Shown here: in pieces, positions 47,510-55,192 of the stretch
Numbering within the stretch: position 1 is the first letter of the stretch
How the letters are laid out: each line of letters starts with the position of its first letter
NCBI GenBank assembly: GCA_944390935.1
Contig: CALXRU010000001.1
Location: 1 to 64,000, forward strand
Length of the DNA stretch: 64,000 nt
Origin: Acidaminococcaceae bacterium
Lineage (GTDB): Bacteria > Bacillota > Negativicutes > Acidaminococcales > Acidaminococcaceae
Direction: 5' to 3'
The notes under the pieces: generated by a model
Told to the model about the DNA's origin: nothing
Seen by the model: the letters and a program-made list of their open reading frames with translations, nothing else
Database searches by the model: none
Made by a program: the position numbers and the translations under genes

Positions 47510-47745
47510 ACTTCCTCCGGCTGTACGGTTATTTTTTTAGCGTCATCCAGTCGCAGAGTCAGCTCGTAGCCGCGCAGAAAAATCTCAATCGGGTCGCCCA
47601 AAGGCGCGCGTTTGCGTACCATAACTTTGGTTTTGGGCGTCAGCCCCATATCTAAAAAGCGGCGCCGCAAAATACCTTCGCCGCCAACGGTAATAATCGT
47701 GGCCTTTTGCCCAATGGCCAGATTATTTAAGGTAATAGCGTCCAT
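47506..47745 (-). CDS. feoA: Ferrous iron transport protein A
   Basis: FeoA (79 residues) is a small SH3-like cytosolic partner of FeoB. It has the pattern LAIGQKATIITVGGEGILRRRFLDMGLTPKT and a basic C-terminal strand. ATG at 47745 follows AAGGAGAAC. feoAB are cotranscribed, with an ATGA overlap, from a minus-strand promoter at 47792-47819. Confidence 0.93.
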   Translation of the reverse strand: MDAITLNNLAIGQKATIITVGGEGILRRRFLDMGLTPKTKVMVRKRAPLGDPIEIFLRGYELTLRLDDAKKITVQPEEV

Positions 47746-47791
47746 ATTTTATGTTCTCCTTATTGAATTACTCATAACTAACTGCAAATTT

Positions 47792-47819
47792 ATTATACCA
47801 CTAATCTATGAGCAATCAA
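47792..47819 (-). promoter_or_regulatory. Promoter of feoAB
   Basis: On the minus strand, TTGATT (47814-47819) and TATAAT (47792-47797) have a 16-base spacer, and the -10 is preceded by TGG. Confidence 0.65.
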
Positions 47820-47890
47820 ACAAATTTGTTGCGCAAAATGCGATAAAATGGGCTTAAATAAAATTATTACTTATTGCACACCACAAGATA

Positions 47891-47908
47891 AGTAAGCAAA
47901 AGCTTACT
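47891..47908. repeat. Inverted repeat in the feoA-perR intergenic region
   Basis: AGTAAGC, AAAA, GCTTACT forms a perfect 7-bp inverted repeat. No T run follows on either strand, so it is not a good terminator; it may be an operator. Confidence 0.45.
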
Positions 47909-47978
47909 GAAAAACTCATCAATTTTATTAAAAATTACAGCGAAAATCACCACCACGGTGAAAAAACAGTGAAGTTAC

Positions 47979-48006
47979 TTGACAAGATTTCTTTTGGGTA
48001 TATAAT
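47979..48006 (+). promoter_or_regulatory. Promoter of the perR-like gene
   Basis: Perfect TTGACA (47979-47984) and TATAAT (48001-48006) are separated by 16 bases. This is one of the best promoters in the window. Confidence 0.8.
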
Positions 48007-48022
48007 TGTAAATGAGAATAAG
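48007..48022 (+). promoter_or_regulatory. Possible Fur/PerR box at the perR start site
   Basis: TGTAAATGAGAATAAG lies right after the -10. TGAGAAT resembles a Fur-family half-site, so it may be autoregulatory. The opposite half is degenerate. Confidence 0.4.
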
Positions 48023-48045
48023 TTTTGCTAGAAGGGTGAGACAGA

Positions 48046-48447
48046 ATGAAACGCAATACTATTCAAAGACAGCTTGTAATTGCTGCAGTACGCTTCTTGG
48101 CGGACCATCCCACAGCTGACGAGGTTTATGAGCGCATAACGATGGAATACCCCGATATCAGCAAGGGCACAGTTTACCGCAACCTTAACTCGCTTGTTGA
48201 AAGCGGGCTGTTGAATAAAGTTTCCGTACCGAGCGGCGCGGACAGATTTGACCACATGCTTACAAAGCATTACCATATTAAATGCAGCGGCTGCGGCAAA
48301 TTTATGAATGTTGACAACATGGATTACATGGAGGACCTTGACGAGAAGGTTGCCGCCGTAACCGGTTTTAAAATGCAGAACCACGATATTGTGTTTAATG
48401 GATTGTGCCCCGAATGCCAGAAGATGGCAGCGAAGGAAGCGCAATAA
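48046..48447 (+). CDS. perR: Fur-family regulator, PerR-like
   Basis: This 133-residue Fur/PerR-family repressor has a winged helix (HPTADEVYERI, then GTVYRNLNSL) and a dimer domain with the regulatory metal ligands (RFDHM; KHYHIKC). The two CxxC structural zinc sites are CSGC and CPEC. His in HPTA corresponds to the oxidation-sensing His37 of B. subtilis PerR. The gene lies directly before rubrerythrin, a typical PerR target, so PerR is favoured over Fur. ATG follows AAGGGTGA. Confidence 0.85.
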   Translation: MKRNTIQRQLVIAAVRFLADHPTADEVYERITMEYPDISKGTVYRNLNSLVESGLLNKVSVPSGADRFDHMLTKHYHIKCSGCGKFMNVDNMDYMEDLDEKVAAVTGFKMQNHDIVFNGLCPECQKMAAKEAQ

Positions 48448-48492
48448 GTGCAGCAGCACAGATAAAAAATTTATTTTATGGAGGTATGTACA

Positions 48493-49047
48493 ATGGAATT
48501 TAAAGGAAGTAAAACCGAAGCTAATTTGCAGACCGCTTTTGCAGGTGAATCCCAGGCAAGGAACAAATACACTTATTATGCAGGCATTGCTAAAAAAGAA
48601 GGCTATAACCAGATTGCCAATATTTTTGAAGAAACTGCCGGCAACGAAAAAGAACATGCTAAAATCTGGTTTAAACTTTTAACCAGCGGCGGCGTTGCAC
48701 ACAGCAGCCTGCCCGATACCCTGACCAACCTGAAAGACGCAGCTGCAGGCGAAAACTACGAATGGACCGAAATGTACGCTGAATTTGCCAAAGTTGCAAG
48801 AGAAGAAGGCTTCGATTACATTGCGACCCTGTTTGAAGAAGTTGGCAAAATCGAAAAAGAACACGAAGAACGCTACAACGCTCTTGTTGCCAACATCGAA
48901 AACGACCGCGTATTCAAACGCGAAGAAAAACAGGTTTGGATTTGCGGCAACTGCGGCCATATCGTAATTGCTGAACAGGCTCCGGAAGTTTGCCCGGTTT
49001 GCGACCATCCGAAAGCTTATTTTGAACTGCGCAAAGTTAACTACTAA
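48493..49047 (+). CDS. rbr: Rubrerythrin
   Basis: Rubrerythrin (184 residues) reduces hydrogen peroxide in anaerobes. The N-terminal ferritin-like diiron domain has [24 protein letters not shown] and EKEHEERY. The C-terminal rubredoxin domain has CGNCGH and [14 protein letters not shown] 48493 follows TGGAGGTAT; the in-frame ATG at 48478 is upstream of the site. It follows the perR-like gene by 45 bases and ends at a strong terminator, so the two form a peroxide-response pair. Confidence 0.96.
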   Translation: MEFKGSKTEANLQTAFAGESQARNKYTYYAGIAKKEGYNQIANIFEETAGNEKEHAKIWFKLLTSGGVAHSSLPDTLTNLKDAAAGENYEWTEMYAEFAKVAREEGFDYIATLFEEVGKIEKEHEERYNALVANIENDRVFKREEKQVWICGNCGHIVIAEQAPEVCPVCDHPKAYFELRKVNY

Positions 49048-49080
49048 TACGCAGCGCGCAAAGCTTAAAATTTAATTTTA

Positions 49081-49117
49081 AACACCTCTTTGCAGATATT
49101 TGCGGAGAGGTGTTTTT
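49081..49117 (+). terminator. Terminator of rubrerythrin
   Basis: AACACCTCT (49081-49089) pairs with AGAGGTGTT (49106-49114), followed by TTT. Confidence 0.85.
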
Positions 49118-49170
49118 AATATTTTACACTGTATGCTTGCAAAGCTTTTTTTATAATGGTATGATGAAGC

Positions 49171-49179
49171 TGTTATAAT
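49171..49179 (+). promoter_or_regulatory. Extended -10 promoter of the nuclease gene pair
   Basis: TGTTATAAT is an extended -10 element, 24 bases before the start of the first gene. Confidence 0.5.
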
Positions 49180-49202
49180 TTTTAATAGCGGAGGTAGAAG
49201 TT

Positions 49203-49607
49203 TTGATTTTAATTACCTGTGTTGATGATAAAATGGGTATGCTGTTTAACAAACGCCGCCAGAGCATGGACAGCGTCCTGCGTGAGCGCGTGCTTAAAAT
49301 GTGCGCCGGTAAAAAGCTGTGGATGAACGAATACAGCCGTAAACAGTTTGACGCTGCGGCGGAAGGCATATCGGTTGATGAGGACTTTATGGCAAAAGCG
49401 GGCGAAGATGATTACTGCTTTGTGGAAAACATCAGCCCTAAGGCTTATGAAGGGCAGTTTAAACAGATAGTGTTATATAAATGGAACAGGGTTTACCCCG
49501 CCGATTTATATTTTGACATAGATTTAACTAACTGGCGGCTTGCACAGAGCAGTGATTTTGCAGGTTCGTCGCACGATAAAATTACTGAGGAGATTTACGT
49601 AAAATGA
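49203..49607 (+). CDS. Hypothetical protein paired with a nuclease
   Basis: This 134-residue cytosolic protein starts at TTG 49203, after GGAGG. It has no signal peptide. Distinct blocks are ITCVDDKMGMLFNKRRQS at the start and YKWNRVYPADLYFDIDL near residue 93. I recall similar short proteins being labelled ribonuclease Z, but no HxHxDH metallo-beta-lactamase motif is present, so that name is not supported. Its end overlaps the next gene in an ATGA, so it is tightly coupled to the lipoprotein nuclease. The function is unknown. Confidence 0.75.
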   Translation: MILITCVDDKMGMLFNKRRQSMDSVLRERVLKMCAGKKLWMNEYSRKQFDAAAEGISVDEDFMAKAGEDDYCFVENISPKAYEGQFKQIVLYKWNRVYPADLYFDIDLTNWRLAQSSDFAGSSHDKITEEIYVK

Positions 49608-50509
49608 GAAGAATATTTGCTTTAATCTGTTCGCTGCTTTTAATTGCTGGTATGTTCATCAGCGGATGCGGAAGCAGCGGCAGCGCGACCAATACGAACA
49701 GCACGGCGGCTGCCATTACGCTTACTTCGGTGCCGCAGTACACCAACCAGCCTTATGTTGCCGTTAACAATAATGTGCCGGGCTTTACCGAAGAAGATTT
49801 AACCACCAAAAGCTTTGAAAAATACAGCGAGCTTGATAAATACGGGCGCTGCGGCGTGGCTTATGCCAATGTAAGCAAAGATACCATGCCGACCGAAAAG
49901 CGCGGCAAAATCGGTCAGGTTAAGCCTACCGGCTGGCAAACCGCCAAGTATGATTCCGTCGACGGCAAATATCTGTTTAACCGCTGCCATTTAATCGGCT
50001 TTCAGCTGACGGCTGAAAACGCCAACGAGCGCAACCTGATTACCGGCACGCGTTATATGAATGTGGATGGCATGCTGCCGTTTGAAAATATGGTAGCCGA
50101 CTATGTAAAAGAAACCGGCAACCACGTTTTGTACCGTGTAACGCCGCTGTTTACGGGCAATAACCTTGTTGCCGACGGTGTACAGATGGAAGCTATGTCC
50201 GTTGAGGATAAGGGTGAGGGCATCAGCTTTAACGTATTTTGCTACAATGTGCAGCCGGGTATTGATATCGACTACGCAACCGGTTACAGCAAGCTGACCG
50301 CACCGGGCAGCGTCGGCGGTAAAATCTGCCCCGCGGCGGATGAATTTGCCGTTAAAAACTTTGTGCTGAACAAGAGCAGCAAAAAGTTCCACAAACCGGA
50401 ATGCAGCGGCGCTTATGACATCAACCCCAAAAACAAGGAAAACTATACCGGCACGCGCAACGAGCTGACCAGCAAAGGCTACGAGCCGTGCGGGCTTTGC
50501 AAACCCTGA
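49604..50509 (+). CDS. Lipoprotein DNA/RNA non-specific endonuclease
   Basis: This 301-residue protein has a lipoprotein signal peptide (lipobox ISGC, Cys22) and a beta-beta-alpha metal nuclease domain of the EndA type. The catalytic His129 is in NRCHLIGFQL, where EndA has DRGH. NERNLITGTRYMN holds the metal-binding Asn. The C-terminal 45 residues form a small Cys-containing domain (KFHKPEC, EPCGLCKP) often found on secreted nucleases. It may degrade external DNA for nutrition or uptake; that role is inferred from the family. Confidence 0.88.
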   Translation: MRRIFALICSLLLIAGMFISGCGSSGSATNTNSTAAAITLTSVPQYTNQPYVAVNNNVPGFTEEDLTTKSFEKYSELDKYGRCGVAYANVSKDTMPTEKRGKIGQVKPTGWQTAKYDSVDGKYLFNRCHLIGFQLTAENANERNLITGTRYMNVDGMLPFENMVADYVKETGNHVLYRVTPLFTGNNLVADGVQMEAMSVEDKGEGISFNVFCYNVQPGIDIDYATGYSKLTAPGSVGGKICPAADEFAVKNFVLNKSSKKFHKPECSGAYDINPKNKENYTGTRNELTSKGYEPCGLCKP

Positions 50510-50527
50510 TTTAAAGAAGTGTAGTAA

Positions 50528-51691
50528 ATGGGATTAGTAGACGATTATCTATCAACATTTAAAGTTGGCAAAAAAGAACAGATGGCGGCGCGCATGGCGT
50601 TTTTTATATCCGGCTTTGCAGTTGCCACCTGGGCGCCTATGATACCGGCCGTTAAGGAAAAATTACAGATTGGCGCTGACGTTTTGGGGCTTTTACTTTT
50701 AAGCATCGGCATCAGCGCGTTTATTTTTATGCCCCTTGCGGGGATGTTAAGCCGCAGCTACGGCTGCAAAAAGGTGCTGCGCGTGGCTATAACAATTATG
50801 GCGCTGGATTTGATAGTGCTGTCGCTGCTCGGCAGTATCTGGAGCTTTTTGGTGTTTCTGGCAGTGTTCGGCGCGGCGATGGGCTGCATCGACGTTAACA
50901 TGAACCTGAATGCCGTTATTGTGGAAAACGCCAGCAAAAAACGTATGATGAGCGGCATGCACGCGCTGTGGAGCGTCGGCTGTTTTGCCGGTGCGGGGCT
51001 GTTTAGTCTTTTGGCAAAAGCAGGGCTTGGCATAACGGTTATTGCCGCCGTGCATTGCCTTGTTGTGCTGTTATGTACAGTAATTTACAGCCGTCACTTT
51101 TTAAACTTTAAGGGCGCTGGCAACGAAAAGCCTATCGCCATACCCAAAGGCATTGTGGTGTTCTTTGGGCTGCTGGCGTGCATAACCTTTTTGGGCGAAG
51201 GTGCCGTTATGGACTGGAGCGGCGTTTTGCTGACCGAAGTTAAAAACACTGAGCTGTCGCTGGCGGGCGTCGGTTACGCGGTGTTCAGCGTTGCCATGCT
51301 GGCCATGCGCCTTGTGGGCGATAAGGTTGTTGCCGTGCTGGGCGAAGAAAAAACGCTGATTTTTGGCAGCCTTACCGGCGCGCTGGGCTTTTTAAGCGTC
51401 ATCTTTTTGGATAACTTTTATGCCCTGCAGCTTGGCTTTGTGCTGATGGGGTTGGGGCTTGCCAACATTGTTCCGACAATTTATTCGCTGACCAAATACC
51501 AGACGGTTATGCCCATCAACGCCGCCGTTACGGCGATAACCAGCATGGGTTATACCGGCGTAATTTTAGGGCCTGCCGTATTGGGCTTTGTAGCGCACGG
51601 CTTTGGCATAACGCAGGTGTTTTATTTGCTGATGGCGCTTCTTGCAGCGCAGGCAGTTGCCGTTAAATATTACTTCAGCAAGATGGGGTAA
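50528..51691 (+). CDS. Major facilitator superfamily transporter
   Basis: This 387-residue MFS permease has about 12 transmembrane helices. The N-terminal half carries GFAVATWAPMIPAVKEKL, the pattern of the YbjJ-like group, and a loop 2-3 region with SRSYGCKK. The second half has EGAVMDWSG, another mark of this group. The substrate is unknown. It follows the nuclease by 18 bases and is closed by a terminator, so it may share that transcript. Confidence 0.85.
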   Translation: MGLVDDYLSTFKVGKKEQMAARMAFFISGFAVATWAPMIPAVKEKLQIGADVLGLLLLSIGISAFIFMPLAGMLSRSYGCKKVLRVAITIMALDLIVLSLLGSIWSFLVFLAVFGAAMGCIDVNMNLNAVIVENASKKRMMSGMHALWSVGCFAGAGLFSLLAKAGLGITVIAAVHCLVVLLCTVIYSRHFLNFKGAGNEKPIAIPKGIVVFFGLLACITFLGEGAVMDWSGVLLTEVKNTELSLAGVGYAVFSVAMLAMRLVGDKVVAVLGEEKTLIFGSLTGALGFLSVIFLDNFYALQLGFVLMGLGLANIVPTIYSLTKYQTVMPINAAVTAITSMGYTGVILGPAVLGFVAHGFGITQVFYLLMALLAAQAVAVKYYFSKMG

Positions 51692-51698
51692 AGTTGAT

Positions 51699-51742
51699 AA
51701 CAGCACTTTAAAAGTAAAATGCTTTTAGGTGCTGTTTTTTTA
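51699..51742 (+). terminator. Terminator of the MFS gene
   Basis: AACAGCAC (51699-51706) pairs with GTGCTGTT (51729-51736), with an inner A/T-rich stem, then a T run. Confidence 0.82.
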
Positions 51743-51849
51743 TAAAGCTGGTTTGTATTATAAAACTTTAAATTTTTATGCTGTATATATTACAAAAGCA
51801 CTTGATTTGTGGCGGCTTTGTAGACGCAATGTAAAATTTACATTTGATA

Positions 51850-51879
51850 TTGCTTAAAAATAATTGGATTTTGTATAAT
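51850..51879 (+). promoter_or_regulatory. Promoter of the Asp/Arg/Trp-rich protein gene
   Basis: TTGCTT (51850-51855) and TATAAT (51874-51879) have an 18-base spacer, 35 bases before the start codon. Confidence 0.6.
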
Positions 51880-51914
51880 TAAAATAGAAATAAAACCGGA
51901 AAGGGTGACGCACG

Positions 51915-52382
51915 ATGTTGAAAAAAGTTTTACTTACGGCGATGCTGGTGTCTGTTCCGTTTTACGCAGCGGCAGCAGAAAATGATTTTGACCGGCAGGA
52001 CGTTTTTACTTTTGAACCGCAGTACGCCGCCATGCAAAATACAGACCTTGAATTTGGTGTGGTAAGTGACATCCTGCGTGCGGCAGGCGGCAAGGACAGC
52101 CCGTTTGACCATGACAGAGGACGCGGTAACGATGATAAATGGCGGCACGATAACGGCAGGCGCGGGCATGACCGTGACCGCTGGGACAGAGACGACCGCC
52201 GTGAACACCGCCGCGACCGTGACTGGGATGACGACGATGATGACAGATGGGACGACGACCGCTGGGAGCGCGACGATGACGACGATTGGGATGATGACCG
52301 TTACGAACGCAGGCGCGAGCGTTGGGATGATGATGACGATGACTGGGACGATGACGACCGTTGGGACGACGATGATGATTAA
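51915..52382 (+). CDS. Secreted low-complexity Asp/Arg/Trp-rich protein
   Basis: This 155-residue protein begins with a clear signal peptide (1-20, ending YAAA). A short ordinary segment (to about 62) is followed by a tail almost made only of Asp, Arg, Trp, His and Glu. Repeats such as WDDDDD, DRWDDD and RRERWDDD fill residues 66-155. It should be disordered and highly charged, with regular Trp. Possible roles are cation or metal binding, or coating of the periplasm or cell surface. No known family is assigned. It is monocistronic with its own promoter and terminator. Confidence 0.85.
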   Translation: MLKKVLLTAMLVSVPFYAAAAENDFDRQDVFTFEPQYAAMQNTDLEFGVVSDILRAAGGKDSPFDHDRGRGNDDKWRHDNGRRGHDRDRWDRDDRREHRRDRDWDDDDDDRWDDDRWERDDDDDWDDDRYERRRERWDDDDDDWDDDDRWDDDDD

Positions 52383-52403
52383 ACAATTTTAAAGCATAAA
52401 AAA

Positions 52404-52443
52404 ATCCTGCCCGGCAGATTTGCTGAGCAGGATAATTTTTTTG
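52404..52443. terminator. Bidirectional terminator
   Basis: ATCCTGC (52404-52410) pairs with GCAGGAT (52427-52433); T runs follow on both strands. It separates the Asp/Arg/Trp-rich gene from the convergent glycerate kinase. Confidence 0.85.
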
Positions 52444-52446
52444 TTT

Positions 52447-53577
52447 TTAACGCATATGCTTCATAAAGTACATGATGTTTTCAACTGTTAAACGCAGGTC
52501 ATCTTTAGCCCGCAGCTTAAGCTGTTCATAGGGAAGGGCGACACGGTTAATGCTGAAGATACCGGTAACGCCTTCATCATACGCCTTTTGTATGTCGCCG
52601 CCGATATCGCCGACAACGGCAATAAGCGGAACATGCGACTGTTTGGCACGGCGCGCAACGCCGATAACAACCTTGCCGCGCAGCGATTGCGTATCAATTT
52701 TGCCTTCGCCGCTGATGACGAGGTCTGCGCCTTCGAGCAGGTTATTGAAGCGTACTGTATCAAGCACTGTTTCGATACCTGGCTGCAAACGGCTGCTGAA
52801 AAAGGCTGCCATGCCGCCGCCCATACCGCCTGCCGCACCGCTGCCGGGCAGCAGTAAAACATCTTTTTCAAGGTCGCGCTTGATAATATCCGCCATGTGG
52901 TGCAGCCCGTTATCCAGCATTTCCACACATTCGGCGTCAGCGCCTTTTTGCGGGCCGAATACTGCCGATGCGCCGTGCGGTCCGCAAAGCGGGTTATCAA
53001 TATCGCACATGGTAATGATGGGTACCTGTTTTAAAAGCGGGTCAAGCCCTGTCATGTCGATAGCGGTAATGTCCTTTAAGGTTTCGCCGACAGGCACAAA
53101 GCTTTCGTGGTGTTTGTTAATAAAGCGCACGCCCAGTGCCGCTGCAGCACCGCAGCCGCCTTCGTTGGTTGCGCTGCCGCCAAGGCCGATAATCAGCTTT
53201 TTGCATTTATTGCGCAGTGCGTCCTTAATAAGCTGGCCAACGCCGTAAGTAGTTGTTTTTTCGGCGTGGCGGTTTTCGCCGACAAGGGGCAGTCCTGCCG
53301 CAGCAGCCATTTCTATAATAGCAGTGCCGTCCGGCAGAATGCCGTAAAAAGAATCAATTTCCTGTCCGTAAGGGTCTTGCACTTTAACTGTTACTTTTTC
53401 GCCGCCGAGCGCCTGCAAAAAAGCGTCCACGCTGCCTTCGCCGCCGTCCGCTACCGGTATGCTGACAACTTTAGCTTCCGGATAGTGGTGGTGGATGCTT
53501 TCAGCCATGATGCCGCAGATTTCCAGCGAACTCATGGTGCCCTTAAACGAATCGGGGATTAAAAGGATTTTTTTCAT
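52447..53577 (-). CDS. glxK: Glycerate 2-kinase, GlxK/GarK family
   Basis: Glycerate kinase (376 residues) phosphorylates D-glycerate to 2-phosphoglycerate (GarK-type reaction). It opens with the family block KKILLIPDSFKGTMSS and has VADGGEGSVDAF, GLGGSATNEGG and SGEGKIDTQSL. The start is at 53577, after GAGAGG. It lies 10 bases after the upstream permease gene, so the pair likely imports and activates glycerate. Confidence 0.92.
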   Translation of the reverse strand: MKKILLIPDSFKGTMSSLEICGIMAESIHHHYPEAKVVSIPVADGGEGSVDAFLQALGGEKVTVKVQDPYGQEIDSFYGILPDGTAIIEMAAAAGLPLVGENRHAEKTTTYGVGQLIKDALRNKCKKLIIGLGGSATNEGGCGAAAALGVRFINKHHESFVPVGETLKDITAIDMTGLDPLLKQVPIITMCDIDNPLCGPHGASAVFGPQKGADAECVEMLDNGLHHMADIIKRDLEKDVLLLPGSGAAGGMGGGMAAFFSSRLQPGIETVLDTVRFNNLLEGADLVISGEGKIDTQSLRGKVVIGVARRAKQSHVPLIAVVGDIGGDIQKAYDEGVTGIFSINRVALPYEQLKLRAKDDLRLTVENIMYFMKHMR

Positions 53578-53587
53578 AGTTTACCTC

Positions 53588-54973
53588 TCAGCAGAACAGC
53601 GACAGCAGCCAGATGCCGAGCATAGCGGAAACGCCGAGGATAAAGGTGCAGACGGTTTGTGTTTTGTAGCCCTGGTCAGGGGTCATTTCGCCAAAGTTGG
53701 TAACAACCCAGAAGTAGGAGTCGTTAGCGTGGGAAACAACCATCGCGCCTGCGCCGATTGCCATAACGGTAAGCGTGGTAAGCATCGGGGTATCAAGCCC
53801 AAGCACGCCCAGAAGCGGGGCAACAATGCCTGCGGTAGTGGTAAGCGCAACGGTAGAAGAACCCTGCGCGGTTTTGAGGATTGCGGAAAGAAGGAAGGGG
53901 AAGAAAATACCGATAGTTTCCAGAATGCTGGCGTTTGCGGTAATGAACTGTACCATGCCGCTTACGGCGATAACCTTGCCCAAAACGCCGCCCGCTGCGG
54001 TAACAAACAAAATCGGACCGGTAACTTTTAATGTTTCGTTGGTAAGCTCGTAAAATTCACCGGTTTTGCCTGCGCCGACAAGCTGGAAGATAGCAAAAAT
54101 TACGCCGACAGCCAAAGCGATAACCGGAGTTCCTAAAAATACGCACAGTTCGCCGAAGAAGCCGCCCCATTTAGCCATGTTGGAAACAGAACCCAAAGCC
54201 ATAAGCAAAATAGGCACGATAATCGGCGCAAGAGAGCTGAACGCACCCGGGATGTTTTTGTGGGCTGCCATAATTTCTTCGTAAGTTTTTACAACCTCGC
54301 CGTCATTAATGTCCTCAGGGGTTTTAACCTTCGGTCCAATGTATTTAACAAAAGCGTAACCTGCAATCAGCGGGAAGATAGAAACAACCATGCCCATGCC
54401 GATAACCAGCAGCAGGTTGTCACCGATGCCCAAAGTGTTGGCTGCGGCAATCGGCCCCGGCGTAGGCGGAATGAATACGTGCGAAATATAAAGGCCTGCG
54501 CTTAATGCCACGGACATGCCGACGCTGGGCACCAAAGTGCGTTTAACCAGCGCTTTGCGGATAGGGTTTAAAATAACGAAACCGGAATCGCAGAAAACCG
54601 GAATGGAAACAACCCAGCCCATCAGTTCGATGGCAAGTTCAGGGTTCTTTTTGCCAACTAATTTGATGATGAGGTCGGCCAGTTTAAAGGCCGCACCGGT
54701 AATTTCAAGAATACCGCCGATTAAAGCACCCAAAATAATTACGATACCGATACTGGTAAACGTGCCGGAAAAGCCGGAACCGATAACAGTGGCAATGCCC
54801 TGCACGGTTTTGCCGTCTACTTTGGTATCTACCAGCGGAATACCTGCAACAAGCCCAAGCACAAGAGAAACCGTCATAATGGAAAGGAACGGATGAATCT
54901 TATACTTTGAAATAGCGACAATCATGACGATGATAGCGATTACAAACGCTATCATTAAACCTAAACCTGACAT
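53588..54973 (-). CDS. GntP family permease (probable glycerate/gluconate importer)
   Basis: This 461-residue membrane protein of the GntP/gluconate:H+ symporter family has 12 or so helices. Signature pieces are PLVDTKVDGKTVQGIATVIGS-like loops near residue 60 and SHVFIPPTPGPIAAA. The ATG at 54973 is preceded by AGGAGG; the longer in-frame start at 55030 lacks one. Next to a glycerate kinase, glycerate is the likely substrate, though gluconate is possible. No sound promoter was found in the 54974-55136 gap, which is A/T-rich. Confidence 0.9.
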   Translation of the reverse strand: MSGLGLMIAFVIAIIVMIVAISKYKIHPFLSIMTVSLVLGLVAGIPLVDTKVDGKTVQGIATVIGSGFSGTFTSIGIVIILGALIGGILEITGAAFKLADLIIKLVGKKNPELAIELMGWVVSIPVFCDSGFVILNPIRKALVKRTLVPSVGMSVALSAGLYISHVFIPPTPGPIAAANTLGIGDNLLLVIGMGMVVSIFPLIAGYAFVKYIGPKVKTPEDINDGEVVKTYEEIMAAHKNIPGAFSSLAPIIVPILLMALGSVSNMAKWGGFFGELCVFLGTPVIALAVGVIFAIFQLVGAGKTGEFYELTNETLKVTGPILFVTAAGGVLGKVIAVSGMVQFITANASILETIGIFFPFLLSAILKTAQGSSTVALTTTAGIVAPLLGVLGLDTPMLTTLTVMAIGAGAMVVSHANDSYFWVVTNFGEMTPDQGYKTQTVCTFILGVSAMLGIWLLSLFC

Positions 54974-55136
54974 ACAAAAATTCCTCCTTAGATATATAAG
55001 TATAAAAATATCTTTTATAGAATAAATCAATTTTGTCCGATTGTAAATTAAATTCTACAAAATTTAACAAAAATTTTACACTAAAAGCTATCATATAACT
55101 AAAACAGCATACACTGTTTATTGGCAAATTTGCTTT

Positions 55137-55165
55137 TTGGGTTTGTCACTGAGTTGTGGTAAAAT
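55137..55165 (+). promoter_or_regulatory. Promoter of addBA
   Basis: TTGGGT (55137-55142) and TAAAAT (55160-55165) with a 17-base spacer and TGG before the -10. Confidence 0.5.
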
Positions 55166-55192
55166 AAAAGAAAAACTTTGACGGAGAAAATT

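Noticed and set aside
49203..49607. Ribonuclease Z
   Set aside because: The protein is only 134 residues and has no HxHxDH metal-binding motif.
52200..52382. A short tandem DNA repeat or CRISPR-like array
   Set aside because: The repetition comes from GAT/GAC and TGG codons in a coding frame; units are irregular and there are no spacers.
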